From an uncultured Muribaculaceae bacterium (GTDB lineage Bacteria; Bacteroidota; Bacteroidia; Bacteroidales; Muribaculaceae), in assembly GCA_910588245.1 (NCBI GenBank), contig CAJUQP010000012.1, forward strand, positions 1 through 64,000: a stretch of DNA of 64,000 nucleotides, read 5' to 3'. Below the pieces are notes generated by a model. It made no database searches, was not told the DNA's origin, and was given only the letters and a program-made list of their open reading frames with translations. Each line of letters opens with the position of its first letter. Within the stretch, counting starts at the first letter, position 1. Below are positions 52,913-61,308 of the stretch, in pieces. Position numbers and translations under genes: made by a program.

Positions 52913-52967
52913 AAAGGGTCATGAAACCGATCTGTCTATGACTGTCAGATCGGTTTCATGACCCTTT
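52913..52967 (-). terminator. perfect 22-bp inverted repeat, probable minus-strand terminator
   Basis: Arms 52913-52934 and 52946-52967 are perfectly complementary (start AAAGGGTCATGAAACC) around 11 bases. Read on the minus strand the stem is followed by TTTTTTATTTTTC, a strong T tract. No minus-strand gene is recognised upstream of it. Confidence 0.7.
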
Positions 52968-53013
52968 ACTGTAATTTCTTTGTCAGTGCCGGCCTACCGA
53001 CACTGAGAGCCAT

Positions 53014-53042
53014 CCGCGGAAGTGCCGCCTGATCGTTATGAC
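53014..53042 (-). repeat. dispersed repeat, member 1 of pair B
   Basis: A 29-base block (minus strand starts GTCATAACGATCAGG) that recurs with one mismatch at 56073-56101 on the plus strand, 3 kb away. Confidence 0.65.
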
Positions 53043-53686
53043 GGCTAACGACAATAAGCAATTATAAATTTGCAGTCAGTAATTGCGATTACCTTGTTAA
53101 TTCATAATCAGACACACTCAAGCAAAAGCAACTTGCTATGCAGTTATAATGCTATAGTTAAGATTTATCATGATTTAGCAGGACTTATAAGGCATCGTTG
53201 GCGACTGGGGACGGTGCTTCCGGGAGCAGGACTCAGTCGCAGCTAAACCTAATTACCAGATGTGCGAGACCTTTATGAAGCGACCGAAAGCAGCGAAGCT
53301 TGCTGCAATTTTGAATTTGGAATGTTGAATTTTGAATTAGTTGAGGGTAAGGTAATTAATTCATATTCTAATTCGCAATTTCTAATTGTTCATTAAAGTT
53401 TGACTGCCTGTCGTGGGGCATCACTGCCAACAAAAGCTCGGAGAGGGTCTGGATGCAGACGGACTCTCCGCTTTTGCTTCGGTCTCGCCGGATGGCTTCC
53501 GTCAGGGGATGCGCTCTGCGCAAAGAGTCAAGAGTCAAGGGTGAAGAGTGAAGGGGACCAGGATCGAGGCTTTCAGCCTCGACACGGCGGTGCCATCCGG
53601 CGGTCAGGCTTTTGTTGACCGTTTGCGATTCTCTTCGCTTTGCCCGTAGCCTACGGCTCTGAGCAGATTTGACTGCGGGGCTGGCA

Positions 53687-53740
53687 GGAACCGCGGCATC
53701 CGGCCGCGGCACGCGAGGCCCGGCAATGCAGGGCTGAGAG
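53687..53740 (-). repeat. dispersed repeat, member 1 of pair A
   Basis: About 52 bases, roughly three quarters identical and in the same direction as 54293-54346 (GGAACYGCGGCATYCGGC core). Read on the minus strand both members encode a proline-rich tail ending AAVP. Confidence 0.6.
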
Positions 53741-54288
53741 AGATTCTCCTCTGACGGGTGTTGCAGAATGTCAATGTTCTCGTAATGGTGGCTTCTCAGG
53801 GCCATCATGGCGGCATTCGCCTTCGGATCTTTTCGTGCTGTGCCGGATCGGGGATGAGACAGTAGCCTGTCGGGGCGGAGGGGTGAGGTGACGCCGGTGG
53901 GGACAAACGGACGCGGCCAACTTGGTAGGATGTTCTGTGCGCCGGGGTACAGTGGTCGCGAGCGGCCTTAGGCTGCGGGAGCGGGATGCTTCCGGAGGTG
54001 CCATATGCTTCCGGGCCATGAGGATCCTTCCGGAGGGGGATCCAGGCTGTACAACAATTTAATACCTCAACCCATCGTGTCCTGTCTTATCGGCGGTCCA
54101 TCGGTGATGTTTCCTTCAGACGCCGGACTGTGGATGCCGACCCTTTTGGGGAGGGCGTCCGGACCGTGGGCGGTGAAGCCGGTGAGGGCTTCTATGCCAA
54201 GGAAAGACTCTTCTTTCCTGTTTCCGGAGGCAAAGTTAATACGGGATTTGGCGGAGAGTTTTTTATTCCGCAACTTTTGGTTTAGAAT

Positions 54289-54612
54289 TTAGGGAACTGC
54301 GGCATTCGGCGGCGGCATAGTGAGCCCAGCATTACCGGGGCTGAGGTGAGGGGAGAGTGGGAATTGCTGTATTACGCCGCTGTTGAACTTGATGTCCTTA
54401 CCATTCTCATCAAGGAGCGTGTAGGCTTTGGTAGCAGATTGGAATTGGCCCAGATCGACTGAAACCTTCACATTCTTGTTGAGGTTAAGGAAGTTTGTAC
54501 CAGTACCCAGTAACTCCGCATAGACTCTTTGGGTCGGTTCTTCTGCCGATGCCGTTGCACTGATGCTAACGATCAATACGGACATAAATAAGGCAAGTAA
54601 GATCTTTTTCAT
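54289..54612 (-). pseudogene. truncated small secreted protein with repeat-derived tail
   Basis: MKKILLALFMSVLIVSISATASAEE is a good signal peptide, then RVYAELLGTGTNFLNLNKNVKVSVDLGQF and YTLLDENGKDIKFNS, typical of a small Bacteroidales secreted family. In that family the segment after KFNS continues with a conserved methionine/aromatic region; here it switches at about 54370 to QQFPLSPHLSPGNAGLTMPP, encoded by the dispersed repeat. The mature protein is probably non-functional. Confidence 0.65.
54293..54346 (-). repeat. dispersed repeat, member 2 of pair A
   Basis: Forms the 3' end of the truncated secreted-protein gene 54289-54612; see member 1 at 53687. Confidence 0.6.
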
Positions 54613-54893
54613 ATTTCTCTGTGTTTTATCGTTTCACCGCACGAATCTCCATGCTGGACTATCCCATCGTCAGTGACAGCTCCGCATTTTTTATTAGAGG
54701 TGATGGAGAGTGCCATGTTGGGATAATCTGAGATGTCAACCCAGTCCGTGTCGCTGACCTTTACTGACGTGGCATCCCACGTGCCGATGATTCGAGACTT
54801 AATGTCGTCCGATTTGTCCTTATCATCGGAGCAAGCCGGAAGAAACACCATTAATGTCGCAAGTAGCAACATTAATGAGAATACTTTTTTCAT
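54609..54893 (-). pseudogene. truncated lipocalin-like lipoprotein
   Basis: Lipoprotein signal with lipobox FLPACSDD, then IIGTWDATSVKVSDTDWVDISDYPNMALSIT, the first strands of a Bacteroidales lipocalin-like lipoprotein. From about 54700 the remaining 30 residues (NKKCGAVTDDGIVQHGDSCGE) do not fit the family, so most of the barrel is missing. It shares 4 bases with the next gene. Confidence 0.6.
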
Positions 54894-54953
54894 AATTTTC
54901 GACGAGGGGATTTAGTCCTCGTGCTGAAAATTAAATTATAAGGACTCATCCTA

Positions 54954-54985
54954 TTTGAACATATCAAGAATAATTGCTAAATTTG
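54954..54985 (+). promoter_or_regulatory. promoter of the WYL-type regulator remnant
   Basis: TTTG (54954-54957), 20 bases, TAAATTTG (54978-54985): close to consensus. The ATG at 55014 follows 28 bases later. Confidence 0.65.
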
Positions 54986-55013
54986 TGGGTGCCAATCATA
55001 TTATTTGTTTCAT

Positions 55014-55310
55014 ATGCCCAATACAAAAAGTTCATATATCCGCTACAAGGTACTCGACCGCTGTCTGGGCAGGGGCGGTTATTCCACGCGCAAGCTAATG
55101 GCAGCAGTTGGTGAAGAGTTAGAATCTCAAGGTTATGAACCAGTAACAGCATTGAACACAATCAGGAATGATTTGCGATATATTGAGAACACTTATCCCG
55201 ATGTTCATATTATTGAAAACAAATGTGGCAGAAATAAAACATACGCCTACTGTTTTTCCTCTTTCCGAGCAGCAGGAAATCGCAGACTATCTGGACAAGA
55301 AGTGTGCTGA
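55014..55310 (+). pseudogene. N-terminal remnant of a WYL-domain transcription regulator
   Basis: From MPNTKSSYIRYKVLDRCLGRGGYSTRKLMAAVGEELESQGYEP to ENKCGRNKTYAY it matches the winged-helix start of Bacteroidetes WYL regulators. At about 55248 the WYL domain is replaced by the tail of a restriction-modification S-subunit gene in another frame, and the reading closes at 55310. Its own promoter is intact. Confidence 0.75.
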
Positions 55311-55416
55311 GATTGACGGGTTTAAGGCAAAACTCACCAAGAAGCGTGAGACGTTGACGGAACTGCGCCTGTCAATCATTTCAGAAGTCGTTGCCGGCAA
55401 ACGAAAAGTAATTTAA
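55248..55416 (+). pseudogene. hsdS: C-terminal remnant of a type I restriction specificity subunit
   Basis: Reads PLSEQQEIADYLDKKCAEID then LTKKRETLTELRLSIISEVV and AGKRKVI, the conserved terminal coiled-coil helix of HsdS. Only about 55 of 400 residues remain. No hsdM or hsdR is in the window. Confidence 0.8.
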
Positions 55417-55430
55417 TCGGAATTCATACC

Positions 55431-56126
55431 ATGGCTAATAAAGATAATAAACCGGCTTTCGTGAAACGCGACAGCATCATCAGTGGAAAAGAATATGCGT
55501 AGCTGCTTGGCAAGTTGAAAGAACGCTTCCGCCGTTCACAGATCAAGGCAGCTGTCAAGGTCAATACCGAGATGCTCGAGTTCTATTGGGAAATGGGGCG
55601 TGACATTTCGCGTCTGTATGCCAACGCAAAATATGGCACAGCATTCTTCGACTGTCTTAGCCTCGATTTAAGAGCTGAATTTCCCAATCAGACCGGTTTC
55701 TCGTCAGCCAACATTCGTTATACCAAACGTTGGTATGAATTTTATAATCAAGACAATACAAATCTTCAACGACTCATTGAAGAATTCGACGATCCAAATC
55801 TTCACCAAGTTGGTGAAGATTTCAACGACTCAAATCGTCCCCAAGTTGGTGAAGATTTAGAGATGCCTTTGGAATTTGGCAGAGTGCCCTGGAAACATCA
55901 TGTGTATATCTTCACACACTGCAAATCTATTCCGGAAGCTCTGTTCTATATTGATAAGACGATAGAAAACGGTTGGAGCCGGTCGGAACTGGAAGCCGAG
56001 ATTGACGATGACCTTTATAGCAAGCAGTCCAAGGCGGTCACCAACTTCGATGAAAAACTGCCGCTGTTCGCTGTCATAACGATCAGGCAGCACTTCCGCG
56101 GGTTTTCGCAAGGACATAAGGATTGA
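55431..56126 (+). pseudogene. DUF1016 (YhcG-like) nuclease gene, nonsense-mutated and truncated
   Basis: Starts MANKDNKPAFVKRDSIISGKEYA and meets TAG at 55500-55502, then continues in frame as LGKLKERFRRSQIKAAVKVNTEMLEFYWEMGRDIS, the DUF1016 N-terminal domain. An in-frame duplication (NLHQVGEDFNDSNRPQVGED) lies at about 55797-55856. After AVTNFDEKLP the sequence enters the dispersed repeat at 56073 and stops, so the whole PDDEXK nuclease domain is missing. In intact loci such genes sit beside type I restriction genes, as here beside the HsdS remnant. Confidence 0.82.
56073..56101 (+). repeat. dispersed repeat, member 2 of pair B
   Basis: Inverted relative to 53014-53042. It replaces the nuclease half of the DUF1016 gene, whose homology stops just before it. 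Confidence 0.65.
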
Positions 56127-56132
56127 TTACGA

Positions 56133-56167
56133 AAAACGGGGAGGCCCTGTGGTGAGGGACTCCCCGT
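56133..56167 (-). terminator. terminator of the alpha-glucan PUL
   Basis: GC-rich stem ACGGGGAG/CTCCCCGT with extra AGGGC pairing; on the minus strand it is followed by TTTTTCG. It lies 36 bases after the GH97 stop. Confidence 0.8.
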
Positions 56168-56202
56168 GTGGTTACATACAATCTTTCTTACCTTGCGATT
56201 TT

Positions 56203-58323
56203 TCAGAGAGGCTTTATGGAGATGGCATAGCCCCCTCCGGGTGCTGCCTTCATTTTGAGCTTTGTTTTGGCATTTACTTTTTTGGTGGTGATGGTATATG
56301 CCTGGGGGTTGGTCAGATAGTCGGCATCCTTGGCATCTGCATAGATAGTTGCCTCGTATTTTTTACCGGGGTCAAGGAAATCAAGCGAAAGTGCGGATTC
56401 ATATCCGTCTTCATTTGCCGTACAACCCACATACCAGTCGTCTCCCCCTTTTGCTTTGCGGGCAGCCACTATGTAGCGTCCGGGTTCGGCCTCGAGATAA
56501 CGGCTCTCATCCCAGTCGACGGGAACATCCTTGATAAACTGGAAGGCATCCATGAAACGGTTGTATACCTCAGGCACATCGGCCGCCATCTGCAGAGGAC
56601 TGTACATCGTCACATACAGAGCGAGCTGGCGTGCGAGAGTGCTGTTGACATGTCCCTGACTCTGAGGATTGACTTTCTTCATATCCATCTCGAAGATGCC
56701 GGGCGTGTAGTCCATGGGGCCTCCCTGGAGACGAGTGAAGGGGAGCACGGTGGTGTGCGACGGCTTGTTGCCCGCGAACGACTCGTATTCCGTGCCACGC
56801 GCGCTCTCATTGCCAATGAGGTTGGGATATGTTCTGCACAGTCCAGTGGGACGCACAGCCTCGTGGGCATTCACCATGATATGATGTTTGGCAGCCTCTG
56901 TCACAGCATAGAGATAATGGTTGTTTAGCCACTGGCCGTAGTGATGCTCTCCACGGGGGATCATGTTGCCCACATATCCGCTCTTGACGGCATTATACCC
57001 GTATTTGTCCATCAAGTCATAGGCCTTCTGCATATGGCGTTCGTAGTTGCGCACCGACCCGGAGGTCTCATGGTGCATCATCAGCCTCACCCCCTTGGAG
57101 TGGGCATATTCGTTGAGCATCTTGATGTCGAAATCCGGATAAGGGGTCACGAAGTCGAATACATAATCCTTGGAATGGCCGAACCAGTCTTCCCATCCCA
57201 CATTCCAGCCTTCCACCAGCACCTGGTCGAAGCCGTGCCGGGCCGCGAAATCGATATATTTTTTCACATTCTCGTTGTTGGCCGGATGCTGTCCGTGTGG
57301 TTTTGTGGAGGTGTAGTCAAGCTGCCCGAGTTTTACAGAGGGAAGATCGTTGGTGTATGACCACTGCTTGCCACCTCCGATCATCTCCCACCACACGCCG
57401 ATATATTTCACCGGCTTTATCCATGAAGTATCGTCGTAGGCGCATGGATCGTTAAGGTTTAGGATAAGGTTGGAGGCGAGTATGTCGCGTGCGTCGTCGC
57501 TCACCATCACCGTGCGCCACGGAGTATGGCACGGCGACTGTAGATGTCCCTTGTTTCCCTGTGCGTCAGGAGTCAGCCATGAAGTGAATACGAAGTTCTT
57601 GTCATCGAGGTTGAGGTGCATGCAGGAGTAATCGACCAGCGCAGCCTCATGGATGTTTATATAGAGTCCGTCGTCAGTCTTCATCTGGAGCGATGTCTGC
57701 ACCCCTGTCGGGGAGAACTGAGTCTGCGAGGCATTACTGCATATGGCGTCTTTCATCTTGCCGCGTATCTCGGAGAGGCGGCACTCGGTGTAGTCATACT
57801 CCTGCGTGTCGTAGTCTCCGGCGATCCACCAGGCGGTGTGGTCGCCTGTCATGGCGAACTGGGTTTTCTCCTCCTTGATGATGAAGTATGTCAGCACCCC
57901 TTCCGCCGGAAACTCATAGCGGAATCCCACTCCGTCGTCGTATACACGGAAACGGATGTTCATCTTCCGGTAGTGTTCCGGCTGGTCGAGACGCATGAGC
58001 AGTTCGTTGTAGTTGTTGCGTATCGAACTGTTCTCGCCCCATACGGGATGCCATGTCTCATCGGTCGATGATGTTGTTGTCTCGATCAGTTTGAACCCTC
58101 CTGTCATGTCGGGACCGTCGGCGAGTTCCAGTCCGAGTGCTGATGTTTTCACCACAGGTTTACCTTTGTAGTCGATGCTGTAGACAGGCACTCCCCCTAC
58201 CACATCCGCGTGGACAGTTACTATACCTCCGGGAGAGCTGAGGTCGGCAGCCGAGGCTTCCGTAGAGGCAATGGCGGCCGCGGCCATGACTGATACTATG
58301 GCCTGGATATTGTTGAATCTCAT
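56203..58323 (-). CDS. GH97 alpha-glucosidase (SusB-like)
   Basis: A 706-residue periplasmic glycoside hydrolase that should release glucose (or galactose in retaining members) from malto- or isomalto-oligosaccharides. Signal peptide cleaved near TEASA; N-terminal beta-sandwich with GLELADGPDMTGGF, then the TIM barrel with KYIGVWWEMIGGGKQWSY, FDQVLVEGWNVGWEDWFG, MMHHETSGSVRNYERHM and VNAHEAVRPTGLCRTYPNLIGNESARG. The presence of both Glu residues (HHETSG, NAHEAVRPTG) fits the inverting SusB group. Last gene of the minus-strand PUL, 13 bases after the GH27-like gene. Confidence 0.93.
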   Translation of the reverse strand: MRFNNIQAIVSVMAAAAIASTEASAADLSSPGGIVTVHADVVGGVPVYSIDYKGKPVVKTSALGLELADGPDMTGGFKLIETTTSSTDETWHPVWGENSSIRNNYNELLMRLDQPEHYRKMNIRFRVYDDGVGFRYEFPAEGVLTYFIIKEEKTQFAMTGDHTAWWIAGDYDTQEYDYTECRLSEIRGKMKDAICSNASQTQFSPTGVQTSLQMKTDDGLYINIHEAALVDYSCMHLNLDDKNFVFTSWLTPDAQGNKGHLQSPCHTPWRTVMVSDDARDILASNLILNLNDPCAYDDTSWIKPVKYIGVWWEMIGGGKQWSYTNDLPSVKLGQLDYTSTKPHGQHPANNENVKKYIDFAARHGFDQVLVEGWNVGWEDWFGHSKDYVFDFVTPYPDFDIKMLNEYAHSKGVRLMMHHETSGSVRNYERHMQKAYDLMDKYGYNAVKSGYVGNMIPRGEHHYGQWLNNHYLYAVTEAAKHHIMVNAHEAVRPTGLCRTYPNLIGNESARGTEYESFAGNKPSHTTVLPFTRLQGGPMDYTPGIFEMDMKKVNPQSQGHVNSTLARQLALYVTMYSPLQMAADVPEVYNRFMDAFQFIKDVPVDWDESRYLEAEPGRYIVAARKAKGGDDWYVGCTANEDGYESALSLDFLDPGKKYEATIYADAKDADYLTNPQAYTITTKKVNAKTKLKMKAAPGGGYAISIKPL

Positions 58324-58336
58324 TGTTTTTTAGTAA

Positions 58337-59752
58337 TTACTTTGACAATCTGATTATCTTGCATCCGTGCGGAGCGACGGTGGCGGTTATGGTTGAAGCC
58401 ACTCCTTCGTCGGCATGGCGCCAGAGATCACGCAGCTTCCATTCTCCGTTTATGCCGAGATCCTGGAGAGGCAACGAATAGGCGCGCGGGCTGTCGTCGC
58501 GGTTGAAGAGGCCCACGATGTAGTCGCCGTCAGACATCTGTCCGTACCACACCTCATTGTTCCTGTCGTTGAGCTTGTCGCTCAAAGGCTTGCCCACAAA
58601 CTTGTCGCTATTAAGCTCAAGGAGTTCGGAATTGGTATAGAACCGGAGATTATCGCCGATCGTGTTATGTTGGTCGGCCACTGTCACAGGTCCGCCCGCC
58701 ATGAGCTGGAGGGAAACCACGGTCTCACGCTCGGCGTCTGTCTCAAATTTATTGAGGCGTATGAAGTCTCCGTCCATGATGACTTTGTCGCGTCCGGAGA
58801 TATGCGACCAGTAGGTGAATCCGTCGAACATATTCATGCAGTTGGGCCATGTCGCATAGGATTTCCCTTTGTCTTGCGCGGAGCAATGCCACCATCCTCC
58901 GCCACCGGTATCACATACGATCCTTACCATATTGCCGTACTTGGCCTCCACTTCGGCATCATTATAGAGGTGTGGCATCACGAGCGAAGTGAAAATGCCA
59001 TATTTCTTCGCCGACTCCGCTATATAAGAGAGTGCCCTCGCATAGGAATCACGGCCGTAACCACGACCGACGATACCCATGCCGCGATCCTTGCCATCCT
59101 CGTACCATGATAGAAAATCCATACGGATATAATCAATTCCAAGCTCCTTGTAATGCTTGAAGAAACCATCTATAAATTCCCGTGTGCCGGGATTTTCGGC
59201 GACGGCCCAATGGAACCAACGGTCTTCGGCGTCGGGATTCATCACGGATGTCGAACCGTCGTAATAGAGAGATCCGAAATTGTAGTCTGTTCCTTCTATC
59301 ATGGTTTCGCGCGGACCGTGAATCCATAGCGGATTATCATAGACTCCGACTTTGAGGCCTTTCTCCTTACATTTGGCCACGAGATCCTTCAGGGCCATCG
59401 TGCCATAGTGTGTCATGTAGCCGGAGCCGTCGTTTGCCAGCATCGGGATGAAACCGTCGGTGCAGATCATGTCATAGCCGAAAGGCTTGAGGTCTGTTGC
59501 CACCCAATCGATGATTCTGTCCCATTCCTCGGCAGATATATCCATATCCGCCTCCGCCACGCCCTGTTGCGATTGTTCGTAGCAGTATTCATACACGCTC
59601 CAGTAAAGCGGCGCCTTATAGGTATGTATCTCACCCACCTCCGGGAGTTCCGGAAGCTCATATTTCGGGGGATAACGCATCTCTATATTGTCGGAACAAC
59701 TCGCGAGTGCCGACAGTGCCAGTACAGACGCAATCATGCTCATTTTTCTCAT
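58337..59752 (-). CDS. GH27-like (clan D) glycoside hydrolase lipoprotein
   Basis: A 471-residue lipoprotein (lipobox LASCSDN). The TIM barrel has DMICTDGFIPMLANDGSGYM, KGLKVGVYDNPLWIHG, and YIRMDFLSWYEDGKDRGMG, whose Asp (near 211) corresponds to the GH27 nucleophile. The C-terminal 90 residues are the usual beta domain (DYIVGLFNRDDSPRAYSLPL). The family includes alpha-galactosidases and isomaltodextranases; with GH97 and a SusE/F protein beside it, an alpha-glucan (dextran-like) target is as likely as galactosides. Residue-level specificity cannot be read. Confidence 0.82.
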   Translation of the reverse strand: MRKMSMIASVLALSALASCSDNIEMRYPPKYELPELPEVGEIHTYKAPLYWSVYEYCYEQSQQGVAEADMDISAEEWDRIIDWVATDLKPFGYDMICTDGFIPMLANDGSGYMTHYGTMALKDLVAKCKEKGLKVGVYDNPLWIHGPRETMIEGTDYNFGSLYYDGSTSVMNPDAEDRWFHWAVAENPGTREFIDGFFKHYKELGIDYIRMDFLSWYEDGKDRGMGIVGRGYGRDSYARALSYIAESAKKYGIFTSLVMPHLYNDAEVEAKYGNMVRIVCDTGGGGWWHCSAQDKGKSYATWPNCMNMFDGFTYWSHISGRDKVIMDGDFIRLNKFETDAERETVVSLQLMAGGPVTVADQHNTIGDNLRFYTNSELLELNSDKFVGKPLSDKLNDRNNEVWYGQMSDGDYIVGLFNRDDSPRAYSLPLQDLGINGEWKLRDLWRHADEGVASTITATVAPHGCKIIRLSK

Positions 59753-59770
59753 ATCTCTTGATTGTTAAGG

Positions 59771-61285
59771 TCAGTCTATGTATTTGACGGATATCGTCAA
59801 CCCTTTTGTGTCGAGGGTAATCTCATACTTACCCTCATCCACTACATTCCACTTATAGTCAGGGTCGCCGGCGCGATATATCATATCGGCAGCGGATACT
59901 CCGGATTTTGACACCGTGCAGTTTTCTGCCGACGGCCGATAGAATGCGGCTCCGAAATCTTTCTCAAAACTGCACTTGAACTCTCCTTGTTTCAAAGTGC
60001 CGGTCCAAATATAGACTCCGTCTTTTCCGCTGACTGCGGTCAGGACTGTCGCATCATCCAGACTCCAGCCTCCTGCGGTTGCGCTTCCAATCATGTATAG
60101 CGGTTTAGCCTGTTCCTCACCGTCAAGATAGACGGCTTCAAATGTCATGGATTCAGTATTGAAAGTCAAACGGTAATTACCGGCTTCGGTCACTTCCCAT
60201 TGATCATCGGGTTCGGTTGTAAATACCATGTTGTTTGCACTTACGCCCGATTTGGATACAGTTACACCTGATGAGGCTGGACGATAGAACGGCGCTCCGA
60301 AATCTTTTTCACGGGCAGCCTTGAACGTTCCTCTTGCAAGTTCACCTTCCCAGACAAAAAGATTGTCATTGGCAGCATCGGCTACAATTTCAGTAGCGGC
60401 ATCCCAGCTCCAGCCACCTTTTGTAGCTTCGCCAATCATATACAATTTTGATGCCGGTTTGAATTCACCGGTATATTCGGCAGCGACTGTCCAGTCCTTA
60501 AGATTGAATGTCAGACGATAGATGCCCGGAGTCTCTACTTTCCACTTGTTGTCGGGCCCTGCTGTGAAAATAAAAGAGTTGTCTTCAATTCCGTTTTCCG
60601 ATATTTTCACGTCGGGTGTAGCCGGGCGTATGAACGAAGCGTTCCAGTCGCCGGGTTTGAGGCAAGCTTTCAGTTCGCCGGCATAGAGAACACCTTCATA
60701 GACAAACTCATACTGCGATCTCTTCTCCACAGGAGTCGGATTGTCGATGTTCCATTCGTTGAGCGGAGAGGCATCGCCGACAAGATAGAGCGTCTCAGTC
60801 TCGATCGGCTCAATCTGCGGGCCGTCCTGTTCGCGGAGATATGATGCGTCCATTGTCCAGTCGCGGAGGTTGAATGAGAGCTGATAGACGCCAGCTTCCG
60901 CCACACGCCATTTGTTGTCGGGATCTCCGGCATGCATTGTGAATACGGCTCCGGATATGGCGGTCTTCCCTATCTCCTCACCATTATTCACAGGGCGAAT
61001 GAAGGGGGCGTCCCAGCTGCCCGGAGTGAGACAGAGCTTCATCTCCCCGGCATTCAGGTTGCCTTCCCACTCAAAGACCAGAGGATCCTCTTCCGTGGGC
61101 TGGAAAGGTGTGGGAGCGTCGATGCTCCAACCGTTTGGCGTAGCGTCGCCCACCATATAGAGGGTTGATGTCTTGATCGGCAGATTGCCGTCGATGATGA
61201 TCAGGTCTTTCTCACCATCGCATCCCGAAAAGGCCGTAGCCATGGCCAGTCCGGTCAGGGTATATATGATAGATTTTAATTTCAT
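59771..61285 (-). CDS. SusE/SusF-like surface glycan-binding lipoprotein with four repeats
   Basis: A 504-residue lipoprotein (lipobox AFSGCDGE). It has four copies of the SusE/F carbohydrate-binding module, each opening with LYMVGDATPNGW-like sequence: about 40-145 (LYMVGDATPNGWSID), 155-258 (LYLVGDASPLNEWNID), 262-370 (LYMIGEATKGGWSWD) and 375-504 (LYMIGSATAGGWSLD). These bind starch in SusE and SusF, with aromatic residues (W, Y) in the loops. Four modules is more than SusE (three) and like SusF. Last but one of the binding genes before the hydrolases. Confidence 0.9.
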   Translation of the reverse strand: MKLKSIIYTLTGLAMATAFSGCDGEKDLIIIDGNLPIKTSTLYMVGDATPNGWSIDAPTPFQPTEEDPLVFEWEGNLNAGEMKLCLTPGSWDAPFIRPVNNGEEIGKTAISGAVFTMHAGDPDNKWRVAEAGVYQLSFNLRDWTMDASYLREQDGPQIEPIETETLYLVGDASPLNEWNIDNPTPVEKRSQYEFVYEGVLYAGELKACLKPGDWNASFIRPATPDVKISENGIEDNSFIFTAGPDNKWKVETPGIYRLTFNLKDWTVAAEYTGEFKPASKLYMIGEATKGGWSWDAATEIVADAANDNLFVWEGELARGTFKAAREKDFGAPFYRPASSGVTVSKSGVSANNMVFTTEPDDQWEVTEAGNYRLTFNTESMTFEAVYLDGEEQAKPLYMIGSATAGGWSLDDATVLTAVSGKDGVYIWTGTLKQGEFKCSFEKDFGAAFYRPSAENCTVSKSGVSAADMIYRAGDPDYKWNVVDEGKYEITLDTKGLTISVKYID

Positions 61286-61308
61286 GTGTGAAAGTTTTTG
61301 AATGGCCT

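Larger units (their letters stand above)
52968..54288. other. 1.3-kb non-coding or degraded region
   Basis: No gene I can support. A minus-strand open frame of 146 codons at 53368-53808 is arginine-proline rich and lacks domain character. The stretch holds a promoter-like TAAATTTG near 53065, a structured segment at 53202-53240 (stem GCGACTG/CAGTCGC), AT-rich TTTTGAATT repeats at 53311-53336, G/A-rich GAGTCAAGAGT repeats at 53524-53553, and members of the dispersed repeats described below. Confidence 0.6.

Noticed and set aside
53368..53808. 146-codon minus-strand frame in the degraded zone
   Set aside because: Arginine/proline-rich without domain features and partly made of the dispersed repeat; no promoter.
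55500..55502. Amber suppression in the DUF1016 gene
   Set aside because: The nuclease domain is also missing, so the gene is decayed and readthrough would have no purpose.
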